Assembly (NCBI RefSeq): GCF_900101895.1
Contig: NZ_FMVF01000012.1
Location: 50,584-114,583, forward strand
Direction: 5' to 3'
Source: Flavobacterium caeni
Lineage (GTDB): Bacteria; Bacteroidota; Bacteroidia; Flavobacteriales; Flavobacteriaceae
DNA length: 64,000 bases
Shown: positions 48,047 through 56,097 of the stretch, piece by piece
Layout of the letters: every line of letters begins with the position of its first letter
Position numbering within the stretch: position 1 is the stretch's first letter
Notes under the pieces: generated by a model
What the model was told of the DNA's origin: nothing
Seen by the model: the letters and a program-made list of their open reading frames with translations, nothing else
Databases searched by the model: none
Position numbers and translations under genes: made by a program

Positions 48047-48055
48047 CTTGTTTAG

Positions 48056-48128
48056 TAGCGGGAACAGGACTCGAACCTGTGACCTTCGGGTTATGAGCCC
48101 GACGAGCTGCCTACTGCTCTATCCCGCG
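48056..48128 (-). tRNA. Initiator tRNA-fMet (anticodon CAU)
   Basis: 73 bases without an encoded CCA. Anticodon CAT in CTCATAA. Initiator hallmarks: three G-C pairs in the anticodon stem (TCGGG/CCCGA) and no Watson-Crick pair at 1-72 (C1, T72). The GGCAGCTCGTCGGGCTCATAACCCGAAGG core is close to E. coli initiator tRNA. Confidence 0.95.
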
Positions 48129-48276
48129 ATGTTTCGGTGCAAATATACGACAGAAATCGGGAACGGCAAGTAAAATATTTGAAAAGTTTTGTTAATCGGC
48201 GTTTTCCAACGCGGCAATCGTGTCAATCCCGTCAACGTCAATCCAATAAAACCCAACGTCGACTATCCCGGATCGA

Positions 48277-49146
48277 TTATCCGAGAAGGCTTTTGTGCGC
48301 CATACGGTATTCCGACGGATTTTTGCCCGTAAACGCGCGAAACGATTTGTTGAAATGGCTGAAATTGTTGAATCCGCTTTCGTAGCAAATTTCGGTGATG
48401 CTCAGCGATTGCTCGGCCAGCAACTTCGAGGCGTGCACCAAGCGGTACTCGTTGACGAACTTCGTAAAGGTCTTTCCCGTGATCTTCTTGAAATACCGAC
48501 AAAACGAAGGCACGGCCAAATGCGCGAGTTCGGCGGCGGTTTCCAAGGCGATTGGTTCGCGAAAATGGTCCTTGACAAAATTGAACACCATGTTGATGCG
48601 GTCGTGGTCCTCGACGCGTGTCTGGATTGTAAAACCTTCGGCATTGAGGATGCGGCAGTCCCCGGATTGGTCCAAATCGTTGAGAATTTCGAGCATCGAA
48701 AGCAGTCGCTCAAATTGTGGCTTGTCGGCCATTTGTTGGATTTTCTTGCCGATCCGCTTCTTGGTTTCGCCTTCAAAAGCCAATCCGGCCTTGGCGCGCA
48801 CGAACAAATTGCGGATGTGTTTGGCTTCGGGTGTATCGAAAAATTCGGCACCGAGAAAATCGGGACGCATCTGGATGACGGTCTCGTCCTTGTTGCCTGT
48901 TTGCTCGTTGGTGAATCCGCAGTGCGGCAAATTACTGCCTATCAGGATCAAATCGCCGTCGGTATAATAAGAGATATGCGAACCGATCTGGCGTTTGCCC
49001 GACCCGCCGTTCACATACACCAATTCGATCTCGGGATGGTAATGCCAAACGTGGGCCTTGCTGTTCTGGTTTTCGTCGTAGCGCGAAAAATAAAACGAGC
49101 TGCCAAACGAAGGCGCGATGGATTCAAAAGACGGTGCGGTTTTCAT
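48277..49146 (-). CDS. AraC-family transcriptional regulator with cupin domain
   Basis: 289 residues: N-terminal cupin sensor (HVWHYHPEIELVYVNGGSGKRQIGSHISYYTDGDLILIGSNLPH) and C-terminal double HTH (NFVKDHFREPIALETAAELAHLAVPSFCRYFKKITGKTFTKFVNEYRLVHASKLL... ITEICYESGFNNFSHFNKSFRAFTGKNPSEYR). The ATG at 49146 gives MKTAPSFESIAPSFGSSF. Divergent from the small exported protein at 49326; the inducer is unknown but a sugar-type ligand is usual. Confidence 0.93.
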   Translation of the reverse strand: MKTAPSFESIAPSFGSSFYFSRYDENQNSKAHVWHYHPEIELVYVNGGSGKRQIGSHISYYTDGDLILIGSNLPHCGFTNEQTGNKDETVIQMRPDFLGAEFFDTPEAKHIRNLFVRAKAGLAFEGETKKRIGKKIQQMADKPQFERLLSMLEILNDLDQSGDCRILNAEGFTIQTRVEDHDRINMVFNFVKDHFREPIALETAAELAHLAVPSFCRYFKKITGKTFTKFVNEYRLVHASKLLAEQSLSITEICYESGFNNFSHFNKSFRAFTGKNPSEYRMAHKSLLG

Positions 49147-49166
49147 GACCGTAGATTTTGGTACCA

Positions 49167-49174
49167 CAAAAGTA
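49167..49174 (-). promoter_or_regulatory. AraC-gene -7 promoter element
   Basis: Minus-strand TACTTTTG, an exact TAnnTTTG, 20 bases upstream of the regulator's ATG. Confidence 0.55.
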
Positions 49175-49325
49175 GTGCAATATGCTTTTTTGCGCCATCA
49201 TTTTAACCTACAGCGTTTTCGTTGTTAAAATAGCACAACTATTGGGCAAACAGGGTGTAGTGGGCGCCAGATTGATGTCGGTACTTTGCCCTATCAATCA
49301 GTATTAATTTTTAAAAACAAAAATC

Positions 49326-49670
49326 ATGAAAAAGCTATTGAAATTCAGTGCAGTGCTGGCGGTAGTTTTGACCGCATCGACCTCTTTCGCCGGAATCGCT
49401 CCGGAAGTGACCTCATACAACCCGGTACCCAAAGTAGCCAAGCCCATGTTGCGCATCCAGGACAGCATGGTTACGGTGAGCATTTTATTTGCGCAAACAC
49501 CCGTAACCGTTACGGTAATGGAAACCGACGGCACCGAGATTTACACCGGTAAATTCGAAAACAAGGAATCGTTTTTCAAGAAATTCGACATCAGCGCGTT
49601 TCCTAGAGGCGAATACCTTTTTGCCTTTACCTACAACAACACCACGTTTACCGAAACTGTGAAAAAGTAA
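49326..49670 (+). CDS. Small exported protein, T9SS-domain-like
   Basis: 114 residues: signal peptide MKKLLKFSAVLAVVLTASTSFAG and a ~90-residue beta-rich domain (ILFAQTPVTVTVMETDGTEIYTGKFE...FDISAFPRGEYLFAFTYNNTTFTETVKK) whose pattern resembles an isolated T9SS C-terminal domain (strand, turn, YLF.., terminal Lys). Whether it is sorted or is a stress-response protein of this shape is unknown. Upstream there is GGTACTTTGCC, one base short of the -7 consensus. Followed by a strong terminator. Confidence 0.7.
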   Translation: MKKLLKFSAVLAVVLTASTSFAGIAPEVTSYNPVPKVAKPMLRIQDSMVTVSILFAQTPVTVTVMETDGTEIYTGKFENKESFFKKFDISAFPRGEYLFAFTYNNTTFTETVKK

Positions 49671-49696
49671 GTTTAAGTTACCAGTTTTTTGTTGGG

Positions 49697-49716
49697 AAGC
49701 GGCCTTTTGGCCGCTT
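49697..49716 (+). terminator. Intrinsic terminator after the small exported protein
   Basis: AAGCGGCC-TTTT-GGCCGCTT followed by TTTTTT. It may also end the convergent LytTR regulator transcript. Confidence 0.85.
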
Positions 49717-49719
49717 TTT

Positions 49720-50469
49720 TTATCGGTTGAGCCAGCGTTTGAAATCGCCCGAATTGTCGATGCTCACAATGACATCGAATTCCGCAGCCGGTTTCAATTC
49801 CAACTTAATCCGGCTTTTAGACCAAACTACCATCTGCTGGATCGCCTCAAACCCTACGATTACTTGCCGGTTCACGCGAAAGAACACATTCGGATCGAGT
49901 TTGTGCGACACGCTTTCAAGGGATTGGTCGAGCAAATATTTCTCATTGGTCTTGGTAATCAATTTTACATAACGCCCTTCCGATAGAAAATAAGCCACAT
50001 CGCCCACCAAAATACTTTTGATCTTTTGTCCGGAAACCACCATGAAGCGCTCCTGGTAATCGGGTTTTTTGTTCATCGCTTCCAACAGCGCGTTGATGTC
50101 GATGGCCGGGCTGGACTTTTGCGAGCGGAATTTGTCGAGCGACTGCTGCAAATCTTCCTCCATAATCGGTTTGAGCAAATAATCGACGCTGTTGAGTTTG
50201 AACGCGCGAATCGCATACTGGTTGTAGGCCGTCGTAAAAATCACGGGTACCGAAATCTTGAGCTTCTCGAAAATCGAAAACCCGATGTCGTCGCCCAAAT
50301 GGATGTCGAGAAAAATCAAATCGACGGGATTCTCGGCCAGCCATTGTACCGCGGTCTTGACATTGTCGATGGTTTTGAGCACCGTCACGTCGGGTGCGAT
50401 GCGGTGCAACACCGAAGCCAGGTAATCGGACGCTGGCTTTTCGTCTTCAATAATTACAGCTCTGATCAT
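49720..50469 (-). CDS. LytTR-family response regulator
   Basis: 249 residues: receiver domain (1-120) with IIEDEKPAS, DLIFLDIHLGDDIG (phospho-acceptor Asp ~54) and DYLLKP (Lys ~104), then a LytTR DNA-binding domain (145-245: FMVVSGQKIKSILVGDVAYFLSEGRYVKLIT... FFRVNRQVIVGF). Overlaps its kinase by four bases (ATGA). In this phylum such pairs often sense envelope or quorum-type signals; nothing here says which. Confidence 0.94.
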   Translation of the reverse strand: MIRAVIIEDEKPASDYLASVLHRIAPDVTVLKTIDNVKTAVQWLAENPVDLIFLDIHLGDDIGFSIFEKLKISVPVIFTTAYNQYAIRAFKLNSVDYLLKPIMEEDLQQSLDKFRSQKSSPAIDINALLEAMNKKPDYQERFMVVSGQKIKSILVGDVAYFLSEGRYVKLITKTNEKYLLDQSLESVSHKLDPNVFFRVNRQVIVGFEAIQQMVVWSKSRIKLELKPAAEFDVIVSIDNSGDFKRWLNR

Positions 50470-52223
50470 TCTTCTTGGATTAGCGGAAGTTCGACATGGT
50501 ATTGCTGGTTCCTGACTTCAAAAACAGGTTCCAGTTCGGTCACGTATTTGTACCGCGACTTGATGTTGCTCACGCCGGTTCCGGTCGAATCCTCGACAAA
50601 CTGACGCGGCTGCAAATTGTTGGTGACCACCAGAAAATGATCGCGGACACCCACGTCAATCTGCAAAGGTTCGGCCGACGAGATCACATTGTGTTTGATC
50701 GCATTCTCGACCACCATTTGCAGCGAAAACGGCGGAAGGTAGTCGTTCATGCGGCTCGACGGCACCGAAATTTCGGTCTTGAGGTTGTCGCCGAAACGCA
50801 TTTTTTGCAGCGACAAATAGGCGTTGACGTGCTGCAATTCCTCGGCCAACGTGACCAGATGGCGGTCCTTGAGTTCGAGCGCATTCCTGAAAATCTTCGA
50901 GAACGCGGTGGTAAATTGTACGGCCTTTTGCGGATCGGTATTGATCAGCGACGCCAAAGCGTTGAGCGAGTTGAACAAAAAGTGCGGACTCACCTGGTTT
51001 TTGAGCGTCTCGAATTGCACGAGGATGTTTTCGTTTTCGAGTTGCAGGTTCTTTTGCGCGAGCTGGTCCTTTTCGTGCAAAAGCTGTTGGTTGGACAACT
51101 GTTTGAGTTTGTAGTTGCGGTACAGCACGAACAAAAGCGCGATGCACAAAAACGTAAAACCCGCAAACACCAGTCGCCATACCTTGGCCTTGCCGATGGT
51201 GGCCGCATCGAGCGCCTTTTGCACCTTGAGCAACTCTATTTCCTTGGCCTGGAGTCCCGACTGGAATTGCTGCTCGAGCATGACGCTGGTTTGCAATGTT
51301 TCGTCGGAATGGATCGAATCGGACAAATACAACGCGCGCTGCCAATAATCGGCGCTTTGCTTGAAATCGCCCTTGGCCTCGAACCACGTCGCCAGGTATT
51401 CGTAATGGGTTTCGCGGTAGTACGGCGAATTGAGCTCGGCGGCGGCTTTCCCGCCCATTTGCAAATACGTATGCGCCTTGTCGAGCTGGCGGTCTATCGT
51501 GTACAATTTGCCCAATTCGAGCGAAATCATCGCCAACGTGCTCTTGCTCCCCGATTGCCGGTAGTGTTCGAGGGCGCGCAATTCAAACGCCTCGGCATTC
51601 TTGATTTCCTTGAGTTCGAGGTAGCACGCCGCGATGTTGTGGTAGTTTACCGCCAAGCCATTGTGGTCGTTCTCGCGTTTGAGGCATGGGATGGCTTTGT
51701 TGTAATAATGGATCGACTTCCTGAAATCGTTGGTGTAGGTGAACGACACACCGAGATTGACATAAATGGTCTTGAGGTAGTTGTCGGCGCCTTGCGGTGT
51801 AATCGACAACGCCTTGAAAAGATACTCGCGGCTCTTGACCGCATTGTCGATGTTCAGGTGTACCGTGGCGATGTTGATCAAGGCCAGTATTTTGCCTTCG
51901 TTGTTCTGGATCGAATCGAACAGCTGGTAGGACTGCATGTGGTATTGCAACGCTTCGGTGTTGTGTCCGAGCGAGGTTTTGGCGACGCCTTTCACCTGCA
52001 ACAACAAACCTTCGTCTACCGTACGTTTGTTCTTTTTCGCAGCCACGAGCATCGCATCGGCGGTTTTGATTACACCGATGGGCTCGTCGAACGCCATACG
52101 GTTGAGTGAATCGATACGCATGGTAAACGCATCGCCTTTTCGGATTTGCGCCGATGCAAGGCAACCAAAAAGCACCGGCACGATGGCCAGCCAGAAACGA
52201 CAAAAGGGCAAAAACGTTTTCAC
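50466..52223 (-). CDS. TPR-containing LytS/YehU-type sensor histidine kinase
   Basis: 585 residues from a GTG at 52223 that opens a signal peptide (KTFLPFCRFWLAIVPVLFGCLASAQ). Then TPR repeats (40-300), one membrane helix (VWRLVFAGFTFLCIALLFVLY), and a His_kinase domain with LKNQVSPHFLFNSLNALASL (phospho-acceptor His) and an HATPase (MVVENAIKHNVIS; GTGVSNIKSRY). Pair of the LytTR regulator. No ATG is available; a second GTG ten codons earlier is an alternative. Both kinase types in this window use TPR sensors. Confidence 0.88.
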   Translation of the reverse strand: MKTFLPFCRFWLAIVPVLFGCLASAQIRKGDAFTMRIDSLNRMAFDEPIGVIKTADAMLVAAKKNKRTVDEGLLLQVKGVAKTSLGHNTEALQYHMQSYQLFDSIQNNEGKILALINIATVHLNIDNAVKSREYLFKALSITPQGADNYLKTIYVNLGVSFTYTNDFRKSIHYYNKAIPCLKRENDHNGLAVNYHNIAACYLELKEIKNAEAFELRALEHYRQSGSKSTLAMISLELGKLYTIDRQLDKAHTYLQMGGKAAAELNSPYYRETHYEYLATWFEAKGDFKQSADYWQRALYLSDSIHSDETLQTSVMLEQQFQSGLQAKEIELLKVQKALDAATIGKAKVWRLVFAGFTFLCIALLFVLYRNYKLKQLSNQQLLHEKDQLAQKNLQLENENILVQFETLKNQVSPHFLFNSLNALASLINTDPQKAVQFTTAFSKIFRNALELKDRHLVTLAEELQHVNAYLSLQKMRFGDNLKTEISVPSSRMNDYLPPFSLQMVVENAIKHNVISSAEPLQIDVGVRDHFLVVTNNLQPRQFVEDSTGTGVSNIKSRYKYVTELEPVFEVRNQQYHVELPLIQEE

Positions 52224-52457
52224 GGTCAGGTTATTGGGCTTAAAGATAAACACTTATCGGAATACGGCAATAGACCGATGTTAAAGCAAACCTAACAGAA
52301 TCGGTTGATATGTCAAACATCAACTGTAATGAATGCCGAAAAACGCGACATGAACGGCAAGAATCCGCGCGGCATCCAAACAATGTCCACCAGGCCGCTT
52401 CATTACACAAAAATCGGCTTCGGTTACATACGATGACCGGGCAAACAATCGGCCAAG

Positions 52458-52465
52458 TAATTTTG
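52458..52465 (+). promoter_or_regulatory. Promoter (-7) of the T9SS protein gene at 52552
   Basis: TAATTTTG matches TAnnTTTG. The leader between it and the ATG is ~85 bases and ends in an ATCAATCA-rich stretch (52519-52550). The rest of the gap back to 52224 shows no gene. Confidence 0.55.
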
Positions 52466-52551
52466 TCCCGTCAATCCAACCAATGCATCTGAGTTTCAGT
52501 CATCAAAAAACGAATTATCAATCACAATCAATCATCAATCAATCACCAATC

Positions 52552-53751
52552 ATGAAAACAATCATTTTCTTAGCGGCCCATCTGCTGCTCACCATGACGG
52601 CAGGGGCCCAAACCTGGACGCGTTTAGAAAACCTACCCACCGCCGATTTTACCGAGATCGACATCATAGACGGTACGCTCTTTGCCGCGTCGGGGCCGAC
52701 GGTTTATTTTAGCACCGACGCCGCGCAAAGTTGGCAACACAAAACCATCACGGCCTTGCCTACCGAGATCAGGTGCATCGCCAAAATGGGCAACCGACTG
52801 TACGTGGGTACCCAGCACGGCGTTTTTTCGGCGCCGATGTCCCAACTTTCGGGTACGTGGACACACCATTTCAATTCGAGTTGGGTCACGGCTTTTGCGC
52901 AACGCGACGGCGAATTGTTTGCGTCGACCATCGGGGGCGGCATCTACAAACGCAAACCCGACGGTTCGTGGATCAACTTTTCCAATGGTTTGCCAAGTTA
53001 CTCGATGTCGGCCTACGACTTACTCGACACCCCCGACGGATTGATTGCCTTTGCGGGTTCGAACGGAACACTTTATCGTTTCCTGAACGAATCGAACAGT
53101 TGGGTCGAGTTTTATTACAATGCGCAAGGATACCAGCCGGGGCTCGATTTTGAAGATGCCCAACGCGCAGGCGATGCGATGTATGTATCGCGGTTTAACC
53201 AATTGTTGCGCAGCGACAACTTTGGCTACACCTGGAGCACCGACCAAACCGGACTGCCGGGCGGACTCGGCCGCACCATGGCATTGGGCGCGAACCATCT
53301 CTATGCGATCACCACAACGGCCGTAGCAGACGCCAACTTCACGCTGTTGTGCAAAAGACAACGCGACGCGGTAGGCACCGATTGGTCGGTAGGTTCCGAG
53401 ACGCTCGACTTTTTTACTTATGCGTTGGTCGAACTGGGCGAGAAAACGTTCATCGCGTCGAACCAAGGTGTGTATGTCAAAGACGCATCGCTTTCGGTGG
53501 ATACACCGCAGCAAAAAAGCAAACCCGTCGTGTACCCCAATCCATCCCAAGACGGCTGGTTTACCATCGACCACAGCGCGCCCATCGAAAAGATAAGTGT
53601 TTACGAACCCACTGGAAAATGCGTGCTGGAGCAAGTCAATTTGCCTGCGACGCACAGGTTTTCGGTACCGTCAACGGGTGTGTATCTGGTCAAGCTGCAA
53701 TCGACGGGCAAGGTATCGTCTTTCAAAGTCATCGCCCAATGTCTGCGCTAG
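52552..53751 (+). CDS. Secreted beta-propeller-like protein with T9SS type A sorting domain
   Basis: 399 residues: signal peptide MKTIIFLAAHLLLTMTAGAQ, a repeating propeller-like domain (30-330) with blades such as LFAASGPTVYFSTDAAQSW, LYVGTQHGVF, LFASTIGGGIYKR, DNFGYTW, IASNQGVYV (photosynthesis-stability/sialidase-type), and a C-terminal sorting domain VVYPNPSQDGWFTIDHS...YEPTGKCVLEQV...VYLVKLQSTGKVSSFKVIAQCLR. Exported and probably anchored by the type IX system. Start at the ATG that opens the signal peptide. Confidence 0.9.
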   Translation: MKTIIFLAAHLLLTMTAGAQTWTRLENLPTADFTEIDIIDGTLFAASGPTVYFSTDAAQSWQHKTITALPTEIRCIAKMGNRLYVGTQHGVFSAPMSQLSGTWTHHFNSSWVTAFAQRDGELFASTIGGGIYKRKPDGSWINFSNGLPSYSMSAYDLLDTPDGLIAFAGSNGTLYRFLNESNSWVEFYYNAQGYQPGLDFEDAQRAGDAMYVSRFNQLLRSDNFGYTWSTDQTGLPGGLGRTMALGANHLYAITTTAVADANFTLLCKRQRDAVGTDWSVGSETLDFFTYALVELGEKTFIASNQGVYVKDASLSVDTPQQKSKPVVYPNPSQDGWFTIDHSAPIEKISVYEPTGKCVLEQVNLPATHRFSVPSTGVYLVKLQSTGKVSSFKVIAQCLR

Positions 53752-53902
53752 TCGAATTCCTGACGACCACGGTACTCGACCTGTTGCTCCTACTTTTCGG
53801 CTAAAAAAGTACCGCAATGTGAATGTTGTAATGTTTCCCGTCTAATGTGTAACCAAGACCACCCCGTAATTTTAAAAATTTGTAGTCTAAATGGGAACCA
53901 TC

Positions 53903-54430
53903 ATGAAAACATTCACTACCGCCAAGTCCCCAAAACGACAGGAAAAAATCCTACACTGGCGCAACGAATTCGAGGAGCAGCTGCACCAAATGTACTGGTG
54001 CGAATTGCAACTCGCCCAAGCGTTACCCAAGCTGGCCAAATTGGCCACCTCCTACGAACTGACGTCGGCGATACTGGCGCATTTGGCCGTCACCGAAAAC
54101 CAAATCATCCGGTTGATCCATGTGTTCGACGCCATCGGGGAACGCGCCGTAGGGCAACGGTGTCCCGAGCTGGAAACGATGATGACCGCGCATCCCGACT
54201 TTGAAGCGATCGACTCGGGTTATGAACGCGATCGGGAAATCATCGCAAGCGCGCAAGAGCTGATGCAGTTTGAGGTAGCCGCGTATGGCAAATTGCATCT
54301 TTTGGCCGTCAACCTCAACGAAGATTTGGCCGCCGAGTTTTTGGCGCTGGCCATCAAAGAAGAAAAAAACGCGTTCGCGCGACTCACCGAAATCAAGCTG
54401 TCGTCGATTTACTTCGACGCCGCGAGCTAA
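53903..54430 (+). CDS. DUF892 ferritin-like protein (YciE/YciF family)
   Basis: 175 residues from the ATG at 53903 (four codons inside a longer frame). All-helical DUF892 pattern: FEEQLHQMYWCELQLAQALPKLAKLA, ILAHLAVTENQIIRLIHVFDAIG, CPELETMM and FEVAAYGKLHLLAV...LAIKEEKNAF. Members form ferritin-like four-helix bundles induced under stress; an E..H pair in helix 2/3 may bind metal. Stands alone between terminators. Confidence 0.88.
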   Translation: MKTFTTAKSPKRQEKILHWRNEFEEQLHQMYWCELQLAQALPKLAKLATSYELTSAILAHLAVTENQIIRLIHVFDAIGERAVGQRCPELETMMTAHPDFEAIDSGYERDREIIASAQELMQFEVAAYGKLHLLAVNLNEDLAAEFLALAIKEEKNAFARLTEIKLSSIYFDAAS

Positions 54431-54464
54431 AATATTTTACTTTACTTGAACTTAGGGTAAATAA

Positions 54465-54494
54465 AAAAGCCGTCTCCTTGGTGGGACGGCTTTT
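54465..54494. terminator. Bidirectional intrinsic terminator
   Basis: AAAAGCCGTC and GACGGCTTTT form a 10-bp stem around a 10-base loop between the DUF892 gene (+) and the hydrophilic protein gene (-). Confidence 0.85.
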
Positions 54495-54514
54495 GCTTTT
54501 CCAGAAAATCAATT

Positions 54515-54865
54515 TTACGCAGAGGTGTTTGGGTCGTCGGTGTCGGACGAAACAGAAAGGTTCTGGTCTTGGTCGAGCCCAAGATTGTCCTTGAGGATGT
54601 AATCGTCTTGGTTGAACGCTTCGGCATTGCGCGAGTTGCGGCCCGCCAGACGGTATTTCTCGGAGCCTTCCTCGTTCGACCATTCAAAATAATCCGAATT
54701 GCTTTCGGGATGTCCTTCGCCCGTATAGCGCACCCCTTTCTGTTCGAGGGCGAGGTATTTGTCGGGCGAGGTAAATTTGGTGTCGTCGGCATAGCCTTGG
54801 CTGTCGAATTGTTTGGCATCGGTGCGCGGCGAATTTTTATCGGGATGTGGGTGCTTGCGTTCCAT
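54515..54865 (-). CDS. Hydrophilic acidic protein of unknown function
   Basis: 116 residues without signal or membrane segment, rich in Asp, Glu, Asn, Ser, Gln: MERKHPHPDKNSPRTDAKQFDSQGYADD... EWSNEEGSEKYRLAGRNSRNAEAFNQDDYILKDNLGLDQDQNLSVSSDTDD. Probably disordered. An in-frame ATG four codons upstream is a second option. One base from the next gene upstream (54867-55052), so the two are cotranscribed. No family recognised. Confidence 0.6.
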   Translation of the reverse strand: MERKHPHPDKNSPRTDAKQFDSQGYADDTKFTSPDKYLALEQKGVRYTGEGHPESNSDYFEWSNEEGSEKYRLAGRNSRNAEAFNQDDYILKDNLGLDQDQNLSVSSDTDDPNTSA

Positions 54866-54866
54866 A

Positions 54867-55052
54867 TTAAAAAACAATGATGTTGTCGATCTTAAAATCC
54901 TGTAGTAATCTTTTGTTGGTTTCGAGCAAATTGTCGATGTACTGTTTTTGGTGCAGTCTGATTTGATCGTAGTCGATCGCGGCCAACCGGTTGGATAGGT
55001 TTTCGAGCGTGCGCTTTTGCCGGCGCAGCGATTTTCGTAGTGCTTTTTTCAT
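54867..55052 (-). CDS. Small basic helical protein
   Basis: 61 residues: MKKALRKSLRRQKRTLENLSNRLAAIDYDQIRLHQKQYIDNLLETNKRLLQDFKIDNIIVF. Strongly basic N-terminus and predicted coiled coil, no signal peptide. Its stop lies next to the start of the acidic protein gene, so basic and acidic partners may bind each other (inference only). Unrecognised. Confidence 0.5.
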   Translation of the reverse strand: MKKALRKSLRRQKRTLENLSNRLAAIDYDQIRLHQKQYIDNLLETNKRLLQDFKIDNIIVF

Positions 55053-55218
55053 GGCGTCAATGGCTTTAGGTTCACCATTAAATTACAACCAAAGGCACGA
55101 CGTTGTTTTATATGTTTTGCCGTTACATTTACACCTTTACGATATTTTGCAAGCAAAAAAATAGAGCTTCAATAGCCGAACCGTCACAGGACACCGCCAT
55201 TCTTCGTATCTTTAACGT

Positions 55219-56097
55219 ATGAAAAACCATCTTATGGAAAAGACCGCACTGTTTTCGTTTTTGCTGCTGGCTTCTTGCAACGCCCAAGTGCTCGAGAAAG
55301 TATTCGAGTTTCCCAAATCGCTTAAGGAAAATTCGGGAATCGCCGTGACGCCGCAATCCGAATTGATCTGGACAATCGAAGACAGTGGAAACGAACCCGA
55401 AATTTACGGCCTCGACCAAAGCGGCAACATCAAACACACCGTTCGCGTGAACAATGCCGAGAACATCGATTGGGAAGATTTGGCCAGCGACGCCGCGGGC
55501 AACCTGTATATCGGTGACTTTGGCAACAACGAAAACAAGCGAAAAGACCTGTCGATTTTGGTGGTAAGCCAAAATGCACTCGCCAACGACCAAGCCACGG
55601 TTTCGTCGGTCCAATTCTATTTCCCCGAACAAAAAGATTTTCCGCCCAAAAAATCACAGTTGGTGTTCGACGTAGAGGCGTTCTTTTTTTACCAAGACCA
55701 TTTTTATCTGTTCACCAAGAACCGCAGTTCCAAATTCGATGGACAAACCACGCTGTACGAGGTACCGAACCAACCGGGCAACCACGCGGCCAAAAAACTG
55801 GGTCAATTTACGACCTGCGACAACTTTAACCATTGCGCCATCACCAGCGCCGACATCAGCCCCGACGGCAAAACCGTTGCCTTGTTGAGCTCGAGCCATG
55901 TTTGGTTGTTTACCGATTTCGACGGCAACCGTTTCCTGGACGGCAAGGTGGAACAGGTAGACCTTGGCGATTTTTCGCAAAAAGAAGGACTCTGTTTCTC
56001 AGGAAACAACACGTTGCTGATCAGCGACGAGAAAAAGAAAAACACCGGCGGCAACCTCTACGCCATCGACTTATCGGGCTCAAAAGCCAAGCCCTAA
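55219..56097 (+). CDS. Lipoprotein with SdiA-regulated-like beta-propeller domain
   Basis: 292 residues (or 287 from the ATG at 55234): lipoprotein signal LFSFLLLASC with Cys near residue 20, followed by a propeller-like repeat region (SLKENSGIAVTPQSELIWTIEDSGNEPEIYGLDQ, NIDWEDLASDAAGNLYIGDFGNN, ISPDGKTVALLSSSHVWLF, GLCFSGNNTLLISDE). This fits SdiA-regulated/DUF-type secreted propellers. Its end overlaps the convergent large gene by 18 bases. Confidence 0.75.
   Translation: MKNHLMEKTALFSFLLLASCNAQVLEKVFEFPKSLKENSGIAVTPQSELIWTIEDSGNEPEIYGLDQSGNIKHTVRVNNAENIDWEDLASDAAGNLYIGDFGNNENKRKDLSILVVSQNALANDQATVSSVQFYFPEQKDFPPKKSQLVFDVEAFFFYQDHFYLFTKNRSSKFDGQTTLYEVPNQPGNHAAKKLGQFTTCDNFNHCAITSADISPDGKTVALLSSSHVWLFTDFDGNRFLDGKVEQVDLGDFSQKEGLCFSGNNTLLISDEKKKNTGGNLYAIDLSGSKAKP

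Noticed and set aside
47792..48055. An 87-codon plus-strand frame before the tRNA
   Set aside because: It runs into the tRNA terminator and has no signal, domain or spacing with a neighbour.
50496..52109. A 537-codon open frame opposite the LytS-type kinase
   Set aside because: Antisense to a well-supported kinase; no recognisable protein features.
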